A stretch of 64,000 nucleotides of DNA from Nostoc sp. CMAA1605 (GTDB lineage Bacteria > Cyanobacteriota > Cyanobacteriia > Cyanobacteriales > Nostocaceae), in assembly GCF_021596505.1 (NCBI RefSeq), contig NZ_PJIZ01000019.1:1-64000 (forward strand), written 5' to 3'. A model generated the notes under the pieces. It had not been told where the DNA came from, searched no databases, and saw nothing but the letters and a program-made list of their open reading frames with translations. A program made the translations under genes and the position numbers. This document shows positions 35,266 through 44,252 of this stretch, in pieces (within the stretch, counting starts at the first letter, position 1; every line of letters begins with the position of its first letter).

Positions 35266-36828
35266 ATGACGCAGCGCAATCACTCTGCCCATAATCCGAA
35301 GAAACGCCTAGCCTACACTCTACCAGCACAAGGTCTGTGTTGGTTAGGTGGTGTTAGCCTCCTCAGTGGCGGCTTGGTGTTAGCTCAAACAGAAACATCC
35401 ATCGATAACATTGTTCCTACTGTTGAAACTTCCCAACCAACAGCAGCACCAGTTATTCCTGTGAAAAAAGATGTTGTTGTACCCGCAGCATCGCCATCAC
35501 AGCCAAAATTCTCGGCACGGCAAACTAAACTCCAGCAAAGGCTACGTCAATCAGAAGTTTCACAATCACCAAAGCCCGTTAGACAATCTCAACCCAGCAT
35601 TGAAAATGAGGCAAATGAGCCAGTTTTTAGTGTGAGAAAGTCACAACCCCAAGTAGAAGCTTCTCAAGTTACACCAACCCCAAACGCTAAAGTTAAACCC
35701 CAACGGGAAGTAACTACATCTGAGCAGAAACCAACTGTTGCTCAACCGTCATTAAATAATAAAAAACCAGTAGTTACCCAACCATCCAACGCATCAGATA
35801 ACAATAACAGTGTTACAGTTAGGCAACCCAAGCAGGATTATAACAACGCTTATATTGATCCCAATGATTACAGTGCCAATACAACTGGAACTTATCAAGC
35901 ACCAAATTCTGTAATTCTCACAGAACGTTCTAGCGGTTGTCGCACAGTTGTGAATTCTGGACAAGGGGTAACTGGTAGTGCTTGCGCGCAAACACCATCA
36001 TCTAACCAGCGCACAGCTAAATCAGCCCCCACATGGATTAGAAACAGTCAAACAGCACAGTTAGCTACAGCATCCCCCGTTCGCACCTTAGCGACTACAC
36101 CAAGCCAAAGCAGATGGCGTGGTTCTCAAGTACCTGTAGGTAGCAGCAATAAAACAGCTTTTCAACCCAACCGTTTTATTCCCAACCCCAGCGAATTCGC
36201 TACCACGAAAGTCAGTGCTACTCCCATTGCACCCAGTGCTGGGACATTACCCCCACCAATGGCAGAAGGGAACATTGCCCCCCGTGAGAGTAATGTAGCT
36301 TACGATATTCCCTTAGCTTCAGTGTTACCACAAATTCCCTACACCAGCACATTAGCTTACCGTGGTGGCAATGGGATGGTATATCCCCTAGCCGCAGCAG
36401 CACCAGTAACATCTATATTTGGCTGGCGGATTCACCCAATTACAGGCGATCGCCGTTTCCACGCTGGTACTGACTTGGGCGCACCTTCAGGTACTCCCAT
36501 TTTAGCTGCTGCTAGAGGTCAAGTAGAGACAGCTGATTGGGTAGGTGGCTATGGTTTAACCGTCATTCTTAACCACAGTTCGGCTCAACAAACCCTCTAC
36601 GGTCATATGTCAGAAATCTTGGTGCAACCAGGACAATGGGTAGAACCAGGAACTGTAATTGGGCGTGTAGGTAGCACCGGTAACTCCACAGGCCCCCACC
36701 TACACTTTGAAGTCCGTCACCTCACACAAAACGGATGGGTGGCTGTTGACCCCGGTGTAGAATTGCAAGTTGCCCTCAGCCAATTATTGCAAGGCGTGCA
36801 GACAGCGCAGGCGTTGAGGAGGGAGTAG
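35266..36828 (+). CDS. M23 family peptidoglycan endopeptidase
   Basis: A 520-residue exported protein. The N-terminal signal or anchor segment (LCWLGGVSLLSGGLVLAQ, about residues 24-42) is followed by a long low-complexity region rich in Pro, Gln, Ser and Thr (about 45-350) and a C-terminal LytM/M23 zinc peptidase domain. Zinc and catalytic motifs are FHAGTDLG (H-x3-D), LYGHM, and GPHLHFEVR (HxH). Such enzymes cut peptide cross-links of peptidoglycan during growth and division. The disordered N-terminal part probably spans the periplasm. Confidence 0.9.
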   Translation: MTQRNHSAHNPKKRLAYTLPAQGLCWLGGVSLLSGGLVLAQTETSIDNIVPTVETSQPTAAPVIPVKKDVVVPAASPSQPKFSARQTKLQQRLRQSEVSQSPKPVRQSQPSIENEANEPVFSVRKSQPQVEASQVTPTPNAKVKPQREVTTSEQKPTVAQPSLNNKKPVVTQPSNASDNNNSVTVRQPKQDYNNAYIDPNDYSANTTGTYQAPNSVILTERSSGCRTVVNSGQGVTGSACAQTPSSNQRTAKSAPTWIRNSQTAQLATASPVRTLATTPSQSRWRGSQVPVGSSNKTAFQPNRFIPNPSEFATTKVSATPIAPSAGTLPPPMAEGNIAPRESNVAYDIPLASVLPQIPYTSTLAYRGGNGMVYPLAAAAPVTSIFGWRIHPITGDRRFHAGTDLGAPSGTPILAAARGQVETADWVGGYGLTVILNHSSAQQTLYGHMSEILVQPGQWVEPGTVIGRVGSTGNSTGPHLHFEVRHLTQNGWVAVDPGVELQVALSQLLQGVQTAQALRRE

Positions 36829-36831
36829 GGA

Positions 36832-37014
36832 TTGGGGACTGGGGATTGGGGACTGGGGACTGGGGACTGGGGACTGGGAACAAGTAGACAAGGTGGACAA
36901 GGTAGACAAGGTAGACAAGGTAGACAAGGTAGACAAGGTAGATTTTATACCTGCGTTCTGTTTTTTCTATGCCCCATGCCCCATGCCCCATGCCCCATGC
37001 CCCATGCCCAATCC
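36832..37014. repeat. three consecutive short-repeat arrays
   Basis: A GGGGACTGGGGATT array (36832-36876), a GGTAGACAA nonamer array (36884-36942) and a CCCCATG heptamer array (36970-37010) fill the whole gap between the convergent M23 and ribE genes. Confidence 0.9.
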
Positions 37015-37019
37015 CCTAT

Positions 37020-37697
37020 TTACAAATATCCGTGTTCTGCTAAAAATGCGGGTGTAATATCATTGAAACCGGCATCATCTGAGGTCTTGTGATAACTCTT
37101 GCCGGGGTGAAGGAATTTTTCCACGTATTTACCGAGAATATCGCCTTCTAAATTTACTAAACTGCCAGACATCAGATAGCGAAGATTGGTATCAGCGTAA
37201 GTCAGGGGAATCACGGCGACGGTAAACTGAGATAAATCCACTTCATAAGCAGCTACCGTCAGACTCACGCCATTGACAGCGATACTACCCTTGGGGACAA
37301 TGTAACGAGCGATCGCTTCGGGTGCTGTGAAAGTCATTTCCCAAGAAGTTGCTGTCTGTTTCGTCTCTAGCAAGCTACCTACACCGTCTACATGACCCAT
37401 AACAAAATGACCGCCGACTTTACCACCAACGCGGAGTGAAGTTTCTAGGTTGACGTAGCCTTGTTGTGTTTGCTCATAGCCTAGAGTCGTGCGGCGCAGA
37501 GTTTCTGGGGAAGCTGAAGCCACGAAGCCTGTTGGCAAAATTTCTTCTACTGTCAGGCAAACACCATCTACAGCTACACTGTCACCATAGGCTAAATCCT
37601 GCATAATTAACGATGGCTGACTCACGCAGGTAATTTGCCACGCATCACCACTTAAGGGTTTGATTGTTCCTAATGATTGAATTAATCCTGTAAACAC
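37020..37697 (-). CDS. ribE: riboflavin synthase alpha subunit
   Basis: A 225-residue enzyme joining two lumazine molecules to make riboflavin. It begins MFTGLIQSLGTI and consists of two similar lumazine-binding barrels. The first contains DSVAVDGVCLTV and SLRVGGKVGGHFVMGHVDG; the second contains GSIAVNGVSLTV and the end of the core fold. The C-terminus is slightly longer than the minimal family length (FLHPGKSYHKTSDDAGFNDI...). No FMN riboswitch is visible upstream. Confidence 0.93.
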   Translation of the reverse strand: MFTGLIQSLGTIKPLSGDAWQITCVSQPSLIMQDLAYGDSVAVDGVCLTVEEILPTGFVASASPETLRRTTLGYEQTQQGYVNLETSLRVGGKVGGHFVMGHVDGVGSLLETKQTATSWEMTFTAPEAIARYIVPKGSIAVNGVSLTVAAYEVDLSQFTVAVIPLTYADTNLRYLMSGSLVNLEGDILGKYVEKFLHPGKSYHKTSDDAGFNDITPAFLAEHGYL

Positions 37698-38036
37698 TGT
37701 TTATTTCGCAAAACTAACTCTATTTATTGCCTAATTTTCCTGAAAATCCACTGGTAATTCTCACAAGAATGCCGAAAATTCTGGGTATATTTCCTGACTG
37801 TTTTTATTATAGGGTAATTAACACAATGACATCCTTCACAAGTCATACTTGGTGAAGAAGGTTATTGTTTATAAAGACCCCTTTCATTTACTCTGGTGTT
37901 CACGGACAATTCGGAGTTTAATAGAGGCAATTATAGAGAACAATGCCTATGTTTATTACCGTTCCTAACTACCCAAACGAGGGTATTATTTATCACTTAA
38001 CAATTAATCACGCAAAAGATTGTAGAGGGTTGGCCA
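37698..38036. other. divergent promoter region
   Basis: This 339-bp region lies between ribE (minus) and the bifunctional-nuclease gene (plus). Nothing is recognised apart from AT-rich promoter-like sequence. Confidence 0.35.
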
Positions 38037-38534
38037 ATGATTGAGATGAAAGTCGCTGGCATAGCATTAGATGCCATGACCCGCAGCCCAATAGTTTTGT
38101 TAAAAGATGCCTCAGATCGGCGGGCGTTGCCAATTTATATTGGACAAGAACAGGCGAGGGCAATTATGGGGCCTTTGGAAAATCAAAAGCCGCCTCGACC
38201 TTTAACCCATGATCTGATTGTCAATATTCTCGAAGCTTGGAATATGACTCTAGAAAAGGTAATTATTCATTCCTTACAAAAGGATACATTTTATGCGGTC
38301 TTGATTGTACAACAGGGCGAAGTCAAAAAAGAAATTGATGCCCGTCCCAGCGATGCGATCGCCGTCGCACTGCGGACTAATACCCCTATTTGGGTAATGG
38401 AAGAAGTAATTGCTGATGCGTCTATCCCTGTGGATCGGGATGCTGATGAAGCCGAACAACAAGCTTTCCGAGAATTTATTTCTAATCTTCGTCCTGAAGA
38501 TTTAATCAAGCGGTTTGGTAATGACGAAAGTTAA
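38037..38534 (+). CDS. bifunctional nuclease (BFN/DUF151) family protein
   Basis: A 165-residue protein of the BFN/DUF151 family. Its N-terminal domain starts MIEMKVAGIALDAMTRSPIVLL and contains RALPIYIGQEQARAI. The second part carries YAVLIV and the conserved DARPSDAIAVALR, followed by a short acidic helical tail. Relatives in plants and bacteria have reported DNase/RNase activity, but the role in cyanobacteria is not settled. ATG 38037 is natural; upstream sequence shows no better start. Confidence 0.88.
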   Translation: MIEMKVAGIALDAMTRSPIVLLKDASDRRALPIYIGQEQARAIMGPLENQKPPRPLTHDLIVNILEAWNMTLEKVIIHSLQKDTFYAVLIVQQGEVKKEIDARPSDAIAVALRTNTPIWVMEEVIADASIPVDRDADEAEQQAFREFISNLRPEDLIKRFGNDES

Positions 38535-38655
38535 AAGAGTTCTGAGTGCTGAGTGTTGAGTGTTGAGTAAAGAAGATCAAATTAGTGCTTGATTCTTTCT
38601 TTTTTAGCTTTGATTTTGTTACAGACAGTATTAATCTGGTTTCTACTCACAACTT

Positions 38656-38692
38656 AGTATCGGCTAAACTCCGCGCTACCGCTAACACCACT
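38656..38692. repeat. GC-rich interspersed element
   Basis: A copy of CGGCTAAA-CCGCGCTACCGCTAACA type, here with one C-to-T change, close before the aldo/keto reductase start. Confidence 0.7.
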
Positions 38693-38705
38693 CAGCAGTG
38701 AATTT

Positions 38706-39836
38706 ATGCACTACCGACGCTTTGGCAAAACAAATCTACGCCTTTCGGTTTTTTCTCTAGGGACAATGCGTTACTTGGCTGATGTCGCAACTGCACAGCA
38801 AACCATAGCCAAGGCTTTAGAACTGGGAATTAATCACATAGAAACAGCCAGAGGTTACGGTAAAAGTGAGGAGTATCTGGGTGCAGCGATCGCGAATGGC
38901 TTATCTCTCCAGCGTTCCCAAGTCCACATCACCAGCAAAATTCCACCCACAGCTGATGCTGATAGTATGCGTCGGTGTATTGATGAATCTTTAACTAGAT
39001 TGAATATAGATTATCTAGATTGTCTCGGAATTCACGGTTTAAATACTTGGGAACATCTGGAGATGGTGCAAGCCAAAGATGGTTGTATGCAAGCCATCAC
39101 AGAAGCGATCGCTGACGGTAGAGTTAGACACGTTGGCTTTTCCACCCACGGTTCATTAGAGTTAATTCAAGCAGCAATCAACACAGATTTATTTGCATTT
39201 GTCAATCTGCATTATTACTATTTCTTTCAAAGAAACGCCCCAGCTATTCAGTTAGCCACTGAGAAAGATATGGGGCTTTTTATTATTTCTCCGGCTGACA
39301 AAGGGGGAAAACTTTACACACCACCCCAAACCCTCAAAGACTTATGTCAGCCATTTTCACCTTTAGAATTAAACTATCGATTTTTATTAAGTGACCAACG
39401 CATTACTACCCTGAGTGTAGGCGCAGCTAATCCAGAGGAATTAATAGCACCTTTACAAGTTGCTGATAGTAATGGTGAGTTAACATCCACGGAAATTCTC
39501 ACCTTTCAACAGTTAGAAAATCATCAACAGCAAGTTTTAGAAAATCAAAAATGTAGTCAATGTTATGCTTGTTTACCCTGTCCTGAAAACATTAACATTC
39601 CTGAAGTCTTACGCCTAAGAAATTTGGCTGTAGCCTATGACATGAAAGATTACGGTCAATATCGTTATGGAATGTTTGAAAATGCTGGACATTGGTTTCC
39701 GGGAATGAAAGCCAACCGTTGTACAGAATGTGGTGATTGTTTACCTAGATGTCCAGAAAAATTAGATATCCCGAATTTATTAGCAGATACTCATGAGCAA
39801 TTAAAGGGTAAATCTGGTAGAAGACTTTGGGGTTAA
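38706..39836 (+). CDS. aldo/keto reductase with two Fe-S cluster motifs
   Basis: A 376-residue protein: an aldo/keto reductase barrel (about residues 1-260) starting MHYRRFGKTNLRLSVFSLGTM, with ETARGYGKSEEYLG (catalytic Tyr) and ITSKI (Lys), followed by a ferredoxin-like C-terminal part with two cysteine clusters, CSQCYACLPCP and CTECGDCLPRCP. This is the 4Fe-4S aldo/keto reductase family widespread in cyanobacteria and anaerobes. The substrate is unknown. It may couple NAD(P)H or ferredoxin electrons to a carbonyl. It is a single gene. Confidence 0.88.
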   Translation: MHYRRFGKTNLRLSVFSLGTMRYLADVATAQQTIAKALELGINHIETARGYGKSEEYLGAAIANGLSLQRSQVHITSKIPPTADADSMRRCIDESLTRLNIDYLDCLGIHGLNTWEHLEMVQAKDGCMQAITEAIADGRVRHVGFSTHGSLELIQAAINTDLFAFVNLHYYYFFQRNAPAIQLATEKDMGLFIISPADKGGKLYTPPQTLKDLCQPFSPLELNYRFLLSDQRITTLSVGAANPEELIAPLQVADSNGELTSTEILTFQQLENHQQQVLENQKCSQCYACLPCPENINIPEVLRLRNLAVAYDMKDYGQYRYGMFENAGHWFPGMKANRCTECGDCLPRCPEKLDIPNLLADTHEQLKGKSGRRLWG

Positions 39837-39991
39837 CAATTCAAAATTTAAAATTGAAAATTAAAGACTGCAACTCAAAAGGGGCGTTGGCGTTCGTCAT
39901 AATCAGGTATGGCAGGGAGTAGTATTTCCTGCGTTAAACTATTGGGTAAGATTATCAAGATTTTTGGCGGCGATCGCTATTTCATAAAACT

Positions 39992-40818
39992 ATGCAAATC
40001 ACCCAACAGCGATTTTACACCCCAGAGGAATATTTAGCCCTCGAAGAAGTAGCTGAATACAAAAGTGAATATATTGATGGACAAATTATTCCAATGGCAG
40101 GCGGAACAGTAAATCATAATCGTATAGCAGGTAATTTTTATGCTGTGCTGAACTTTGCATTTAGACAGCAAAACTACGAGGTATTCAATAGTGATATGCG
40201 TCTATGGATACCAGAGAAACGTATTTATACTTATCCAGATGTGATGATTGTAGTGGGTGAACCAGAATTTTTCCCTAATCGCCAAGATATGATCCTCAAT
40301 CCACAAGTGATAGTGGAAGTTTTATCTGAGTCTACTAAAGGTTATGACCACGAAGATAAATTTCAGGCTTATCGAACAATTTCTACATTTCAGGAATATT
40401 TATTAGTTGATCAAACCCAAATCTATGTAGGGTCTGTTGAATAACTTTAAAACTCTTTACTAGTAAGCAATTCGCGGTTATTTTTGGGAAAAAAGTGCAA
40501 GAGAATTGGGATATGAGGCTGAAAAAGTTTGCATCTCCAATTTTTTGGAGGCAAAAAAATTGGAAAAAATTAGGGTAAAACTGTTCCCTGTTCCCCGTTC
40601 CCTGTTCCCTACCTCCACTAAAGGACTTTTTCAGCAAGCCCTATGTAGAACAGTTTTCTAAAATAGGTAAAAAACAATGGAATCTACGCGAATATGACGC
40701 GGAAGATGAAAAAATATCTCTGGGAACTATACCCTTTGAAATTTCCCTACAGGATTTATATAACAAGGTTAAGTTTGAGCCTGTGGAACTACAGGGAGAA
40801 GGTGTTGAGATGGAGTAG
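39992..40818 (+). pseudogene. Uma2-family (DUF820) gene interrupted by a MITE
   Basis: The N-terminal 145 residues (ITQQRFYTPEEYLALEE, YKSEYIDGQIIPMAGG, YPDVMIVVGEP, VIVEVLSEST, FQEYLLVDQ) are a typical Uma2 nuclease-like fold with the PD-(D/E)xK-type core. The frame stops at 40444 inside an inserted 210-bp element. After the element, the same protein resumes at 40642 (YVEQFSKIGKKQWNLREY...) and ends at 40818. Removing the insertion and one copy of the 8-bp duplication restores a 202-residue protein. The gene is therefore broken, by an apparently recent event since both halves are otherwise intact. Confidence 0.9.
40431..40640. mobile_element. 210-bp MITE with 8-bp target duplication
   Basis: The element is flanked by CTATGTAG at 40423-40430 and 40641-40648. 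Its ends are imperfect inverted repeats: left GGTCTGTTGAATAAC, right (reverse complement) GGCTTGCTGAAAAAG. It encodes nothing and contains a GTTCCCT heptamer run. A transposase for such ends is not present in the window. Confidence 0.85.
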
Positions 40819-40969
40819 AGAATTTACAAATATGCTCTTTTTGGTAGCAGGCGATCGCTTTTTTTCATCCAAATTACTAACCCCAGTTCCCTGTGAAACT
40901 GGGGTTATTAATTATCTGACTCTCACACATCACACAGAATTTTCTAGAATAACAGTTGATTGTAGTTAA

Positions 40970-41263
40970 TTAGTTTTCATGCTCTTTTTTATGATGATTT
41001 GTGGGTTGATCAGTTTCGAGCAATTTTGACATGAATACATCTGGTTTTCTGCTGACAACTGAGATAATTCTGTCAATTGCAATCACTTCATTGATTTTTA
41101 CCACCATTTCCCACAAGGTATCTTCTTCTGTTTCTTTGTTGTGAGTCCTGTGTTGAAACCACAACAAATCATCCCAAACTCGGATGACTTTTGCAAAATA
41201 CCATTTGTCTCGTATCAGTATCCAGATTTCTTGGTCTAAGTATGACTGTAGAATAGATTTCAC
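40970..41263 (-). CDS. hypothetical protein, 97 aa
   Basis: A small soluble protein with an N-terminal region of beta-strand character (LDQEIWILIRDKWYFAKVIRVWDDLLWFQH), resembling small RNA- or chromatin-binding SH3/Sm-like folds, and a basic, His-rich tail. I cannot assign a family. The strand is opposite to the broken Uma2 gene. Coding is likely given the protein-like composition. Confidence 0.55.
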   Translation of the reverse strand: MKSILQSYLDQEIWILIRDKWYFAKVIRVWDDLLWFQHRTHNKETEEDTLWEMVVKINEVIAIDRIISVVSRKPDVFMSKLLETDQPTNHHKKEHEN

Positions 41264-41412
41264 AATATCTCACATAAGAAAAAATGATGTGGTAAATATT
41301 AGGTGAGTTTTTCAGGCTAAATCAACAGTAGAAATACTACACATTAATTTCGTTTTCATAAAATTTATACATTTTGACTAGGCATTAATCAGTCCTATGA
41401 TAGATTCAAAAA

Positions 41413-41450
41413 TTGAAAAGCGTCCCAGTTAAAGAGGGACGCTGTTTTAT
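41413..41450. terminator. Rho-independent terminator downstream of hinT
   Basis: AGCGTCCC and GGGACGCT form a hairpin (41419-41443). On the minus strand it is followed by TTTTCAATTTTT, serving hinT; on the plus strand GTTTTAT follows. Confidence 0.7.
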
Positions 41451-41527
41451 GTTCTCCGTACAGAGAAGTTAAAAGTTAATTATCAGTAAGGTTAAAGCGA
41501 TTACAAAGCGCGACTCATAGATATTCA

Positions 41528-41899
<372 letters not shown>

Positions 41900-41945
41900 C
41901 TAGAGATTCTAAAGGTTTACTGTCTATAGAAGAAATATTTAACCA

Positions 41946-43476
41946 ATGCTTGCTAGAGTTTGGAGTGCGTCAATTGTCGGCATCGATGCTGTAAAAGTCG
42001 GTGTAGAAGTGGATGTTTCAGGTGGTTTACCAGGAATCGTGGTTTTGGGGCTACCTGATTCGGCGATTCAGGAGTCGAAAGAGAGAGTTAAAGCCACATT
42101 GAAAAATGCGGGTTTTGCCTTTCCCATGCGAAAAATTGTGATTAATTTAACGCCTGCTGATTTACGTAAGGAAGGCCCTTGTTTTGATTTACCAATTAGT
42201 GTGGGGATTTTGGCGGCTTCTGAGCAAGTAAGTGCAGATTTATTGGGCGATTATATTTTTCTAGGGGAAGTTTCTCTAGACGGGAGTTTACGCCCTGTAG
42301 CTGGTGTTTTACCCATTGCGGCGGCGGCTGAGAAAATGGGGATTGCGGGTTTAGTCGTGCCTGTGGATAATGCTCAAGAAGCTGCAATTGTCCAAGGTTT
42401 AGATGTGTATGGCTGCAACAATGTGGGGGAAGTGGTGGATTTACTGAACAATCCAGGGAAGTACAAACCCGTCAAGTTAGATGTAGCAAAGAATTTACCC
42501 CACACAGTTCAAGGTGTTGCAGATTTAAAGGATGTCAAAGGACAAGCCCATGCAAGGCGCGCTTTAGAAATTGCGGCGGCTGGAGGGCATAATTTAATTT
42601 TTGTCGGGCCTCCAGGAAGCGGCCAAAACGATGTTAGCCCGCCGTTTACCAGGAATTATGCCCCCTTTGGGCTTTGCAGAGGCTCTGGAGGTGACGAGAA
42701 TTCATTCTGTGGCTGGTTTATTAAAAAATCGTGGTACATTAGTGCGCGATCGCCCTTTTCGTAGTCCTCATCACTCTGCATCAGGGCCGTCTTTAGTCGG
42801 TGGTGGTGGTTTCCCTCGTCCTGGGGAAATCTCTTTATCTCACCGTGGGGTCTTATTTCTGGACGAACTCACGGAGTTTAAGCGCGATGTCTTGGAATTT
42901 CTGCGTCAGCCTTTAGAAGACGGCTTTGTTACCATATCACGCACCAGACAATCAGTTACTTTTCCGGCACAATTTACTTTAGTCGCCAGCACCAATCCCT
43001 GTCCTTGTGGCTACTACGGCGATACAATTCAGCAGTGCAGTTGTTCTCCCAGACAACGGGAACAATATTGGGCAAAACTTTCTGGCCCCCTCATGGACAG
43101 AATTGATTTACAAGTAGCAGTAAACCGTTTAAAACCGGAAGAAATTACCCAACAACCCACAGGAGAACATTCTGCGGCTGTACTAGAGAGAGTACAACAA
43201 GCACGCGATCGCGCTGCTCATCGTTTTCGAGAAGAACGAAATCTACTTTGTAACGCGCAAATGCAGAGCCGTCATTTATCACAATGGTGCAAACTTGATG
43301 ACGCTAGCCGGAGTTTACTAGAAGCTGCGATTAATAAGTTAGGCTTATCTGCAAGGGCGAGCGATCGCATTCTCAAAGTAGCGCGCACTATCGCAGATTT
43401 AGCGGCTGAAGACGACATCAAAGCCCATCATGTAGCCGAAGCTATCCAATACCGCACTATAGATAGAATGCAGTAA
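41946..43476 (+). pseudogene. comM: YifB/ComM Mg-chelatase-like ATPase, frameshifted
   Basis: The gene for a 509-residue AAA+ ATPase of the YifB/ComM family, which promotes branch migration during natural transformation. It shows the N-terminal ChlI-like domain (MLARVWSASIVGIDAVKV..., GLPDSAIQESKERV), Walker A (GPPGSGKT), Walker B (GVLFLDEL), and a C-terminal domain with ARASDRILKVARTIADL. One extra C at 42623-42624 (GGCCAAAACG instead of GGCAAAACG) shifts the frame exactly in Walker A, so the first frame ends at 42764 and the second runs to 43476. Everything else is intact, so it is either a very young mutation or a sequencing error. Confidence 0.88.
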
Positions 43477-43498
43477 AGGACATTGGCGATTTGATGTA

Positions 43499-43846
43499 TC
43501 AGATGTAACGGACTTGATTTTCCATCTCATCTGCTGTCACTTGATTTAAAATTACTAGTAATCGTTGTGCTATTTCTTGAGGTGGGCGACGGACAGCATA
43601 AATTACACCGTAGTGCCTTTGTTCCCTATTAAAATAGACTTGTATTAGTTCTTCAAAATCGGTGCGGTTGTGAGTAACTAGGGTTCTTCTTTGATTAACA
43701 GCGTAAGCCAGCTGTTCTTCATCGCTTGCCTGAAGCTGTCCTGCATCTCTTACTGTTAAAGCATCAAAACCTCTTGCTCTGAGCAAATCCGCCACTAAAA
43801 CATTGACATCTTCATCTAAGTACAAGCGAATGAACAAATTGCTCAT
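43499..43846 (-). CDS. DUF5615 PIN-like protein
   Basis: A 115-residue protein with a compact PIN/Mut7-C-like fold: LYLDEDVNVLVADLLRARGFD with an acidic pair near residues 10-12, then a second acidic region LVTHNRTDFEEL. It overlaps the DUF433 gene by 4 bp, forming a two-gene unit common in cyanobacteria and often listed as toxin-antitoxin-like. The nuclease role is inferred from the fold; activity is unproven. Confidence 0.8.
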   Translation of the reverse strand: MSNLFIRLYLDEDVNVLVADLLRARGFDALTVRDAGQLQASDEEQLAYAVNQRRTLVTHNRTDFEELIQVYFNREQRHYGVIYAVRRPPQEIAQRLLVILNQVTADEMENQVRYI

Positions 43847-44124
43847 AAATCTCGCACCAATGGGTCAATCAATTCATCAGGGATGCGGTTACGTTCAATA
43901 TAAGCGTTAATTTCATCTTGATGATCGCTGTAATAACTCAACGCATCAAAAACTTGTGCCAAAGTCAGGTGAGGTAAGCCCTGGGGAATTTCTTCTGGAG
44001 AAACACCCATACGCCAAGTTTCAACTATCGCTCTGACTGATGTCCGAGTTCCCTTGATAATTGGCTCACCACCCAGAATATGCTCATCTTTGACAATATA
44101 AAGATGCTCTGTTGCTTGAACCAT
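43843..44124 (-). CDS. DUF433 antitoxin-like protein
   Basis: A 93-residue protein with the DUF433 helix-turn-helix-like core (ILGGEPIIKGTRTSVRAIVETWRMGVSPEEI, then HLTLAQVFDALSYYSDH). It comes first in the pair with the DUF5615 protein and overlaps it by 4 bp, the usual antitoxin-first order. It probably binds DNA or its partner. Confidence 0.82.
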   Translation of the reverse strand: MVQATEHLYIVKDEHILGGEPIIKGTRTSVRAIVETWRMGVSPEEIPQGLPHLTLAQVFDALSYYSDHQDEINAYIERNRIPDELIDPLVRDL

Positions 44125-44204
44125 AACTGTAAATATAAAGAATCTTCCCAGAAAATAATTTTATCAATTGTGTCAGCTATACGACGATTAGACAGATAGG
44201 TAAA

Positions 44205-44235
44205 CAGTTATCAGTCAAAAGTTAACTGATAACTG
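44205..44235 (-). terminator. hairpin downstream of aspS
   Basis: CAGTTATCAGT and ACTGATAACTG (11 bp, 9-nt loop) lie 18 bp past the aspS stop on the minus strand, followed by TTTA. A weak terminator. Confidence 0.55.
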
Positions 44236-44252
44236 AATAACTATTTACTGAC

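Noticed and set aside
36832-37014. Regular repeats that might suggest a CRISPR or origin region
   Set aside because: Units are 7-9 bp tandem repeats of the kinds found in many gaps here; there is no spacer structure and no dnaA-box cluster.
40383-40969. Two open frames (84 aa minus, 91 aa plus) around the Uma2 locus
   Set aside because: They are shadows created by the MITE and by the out-of-frame reading of the Uma2 3' half.
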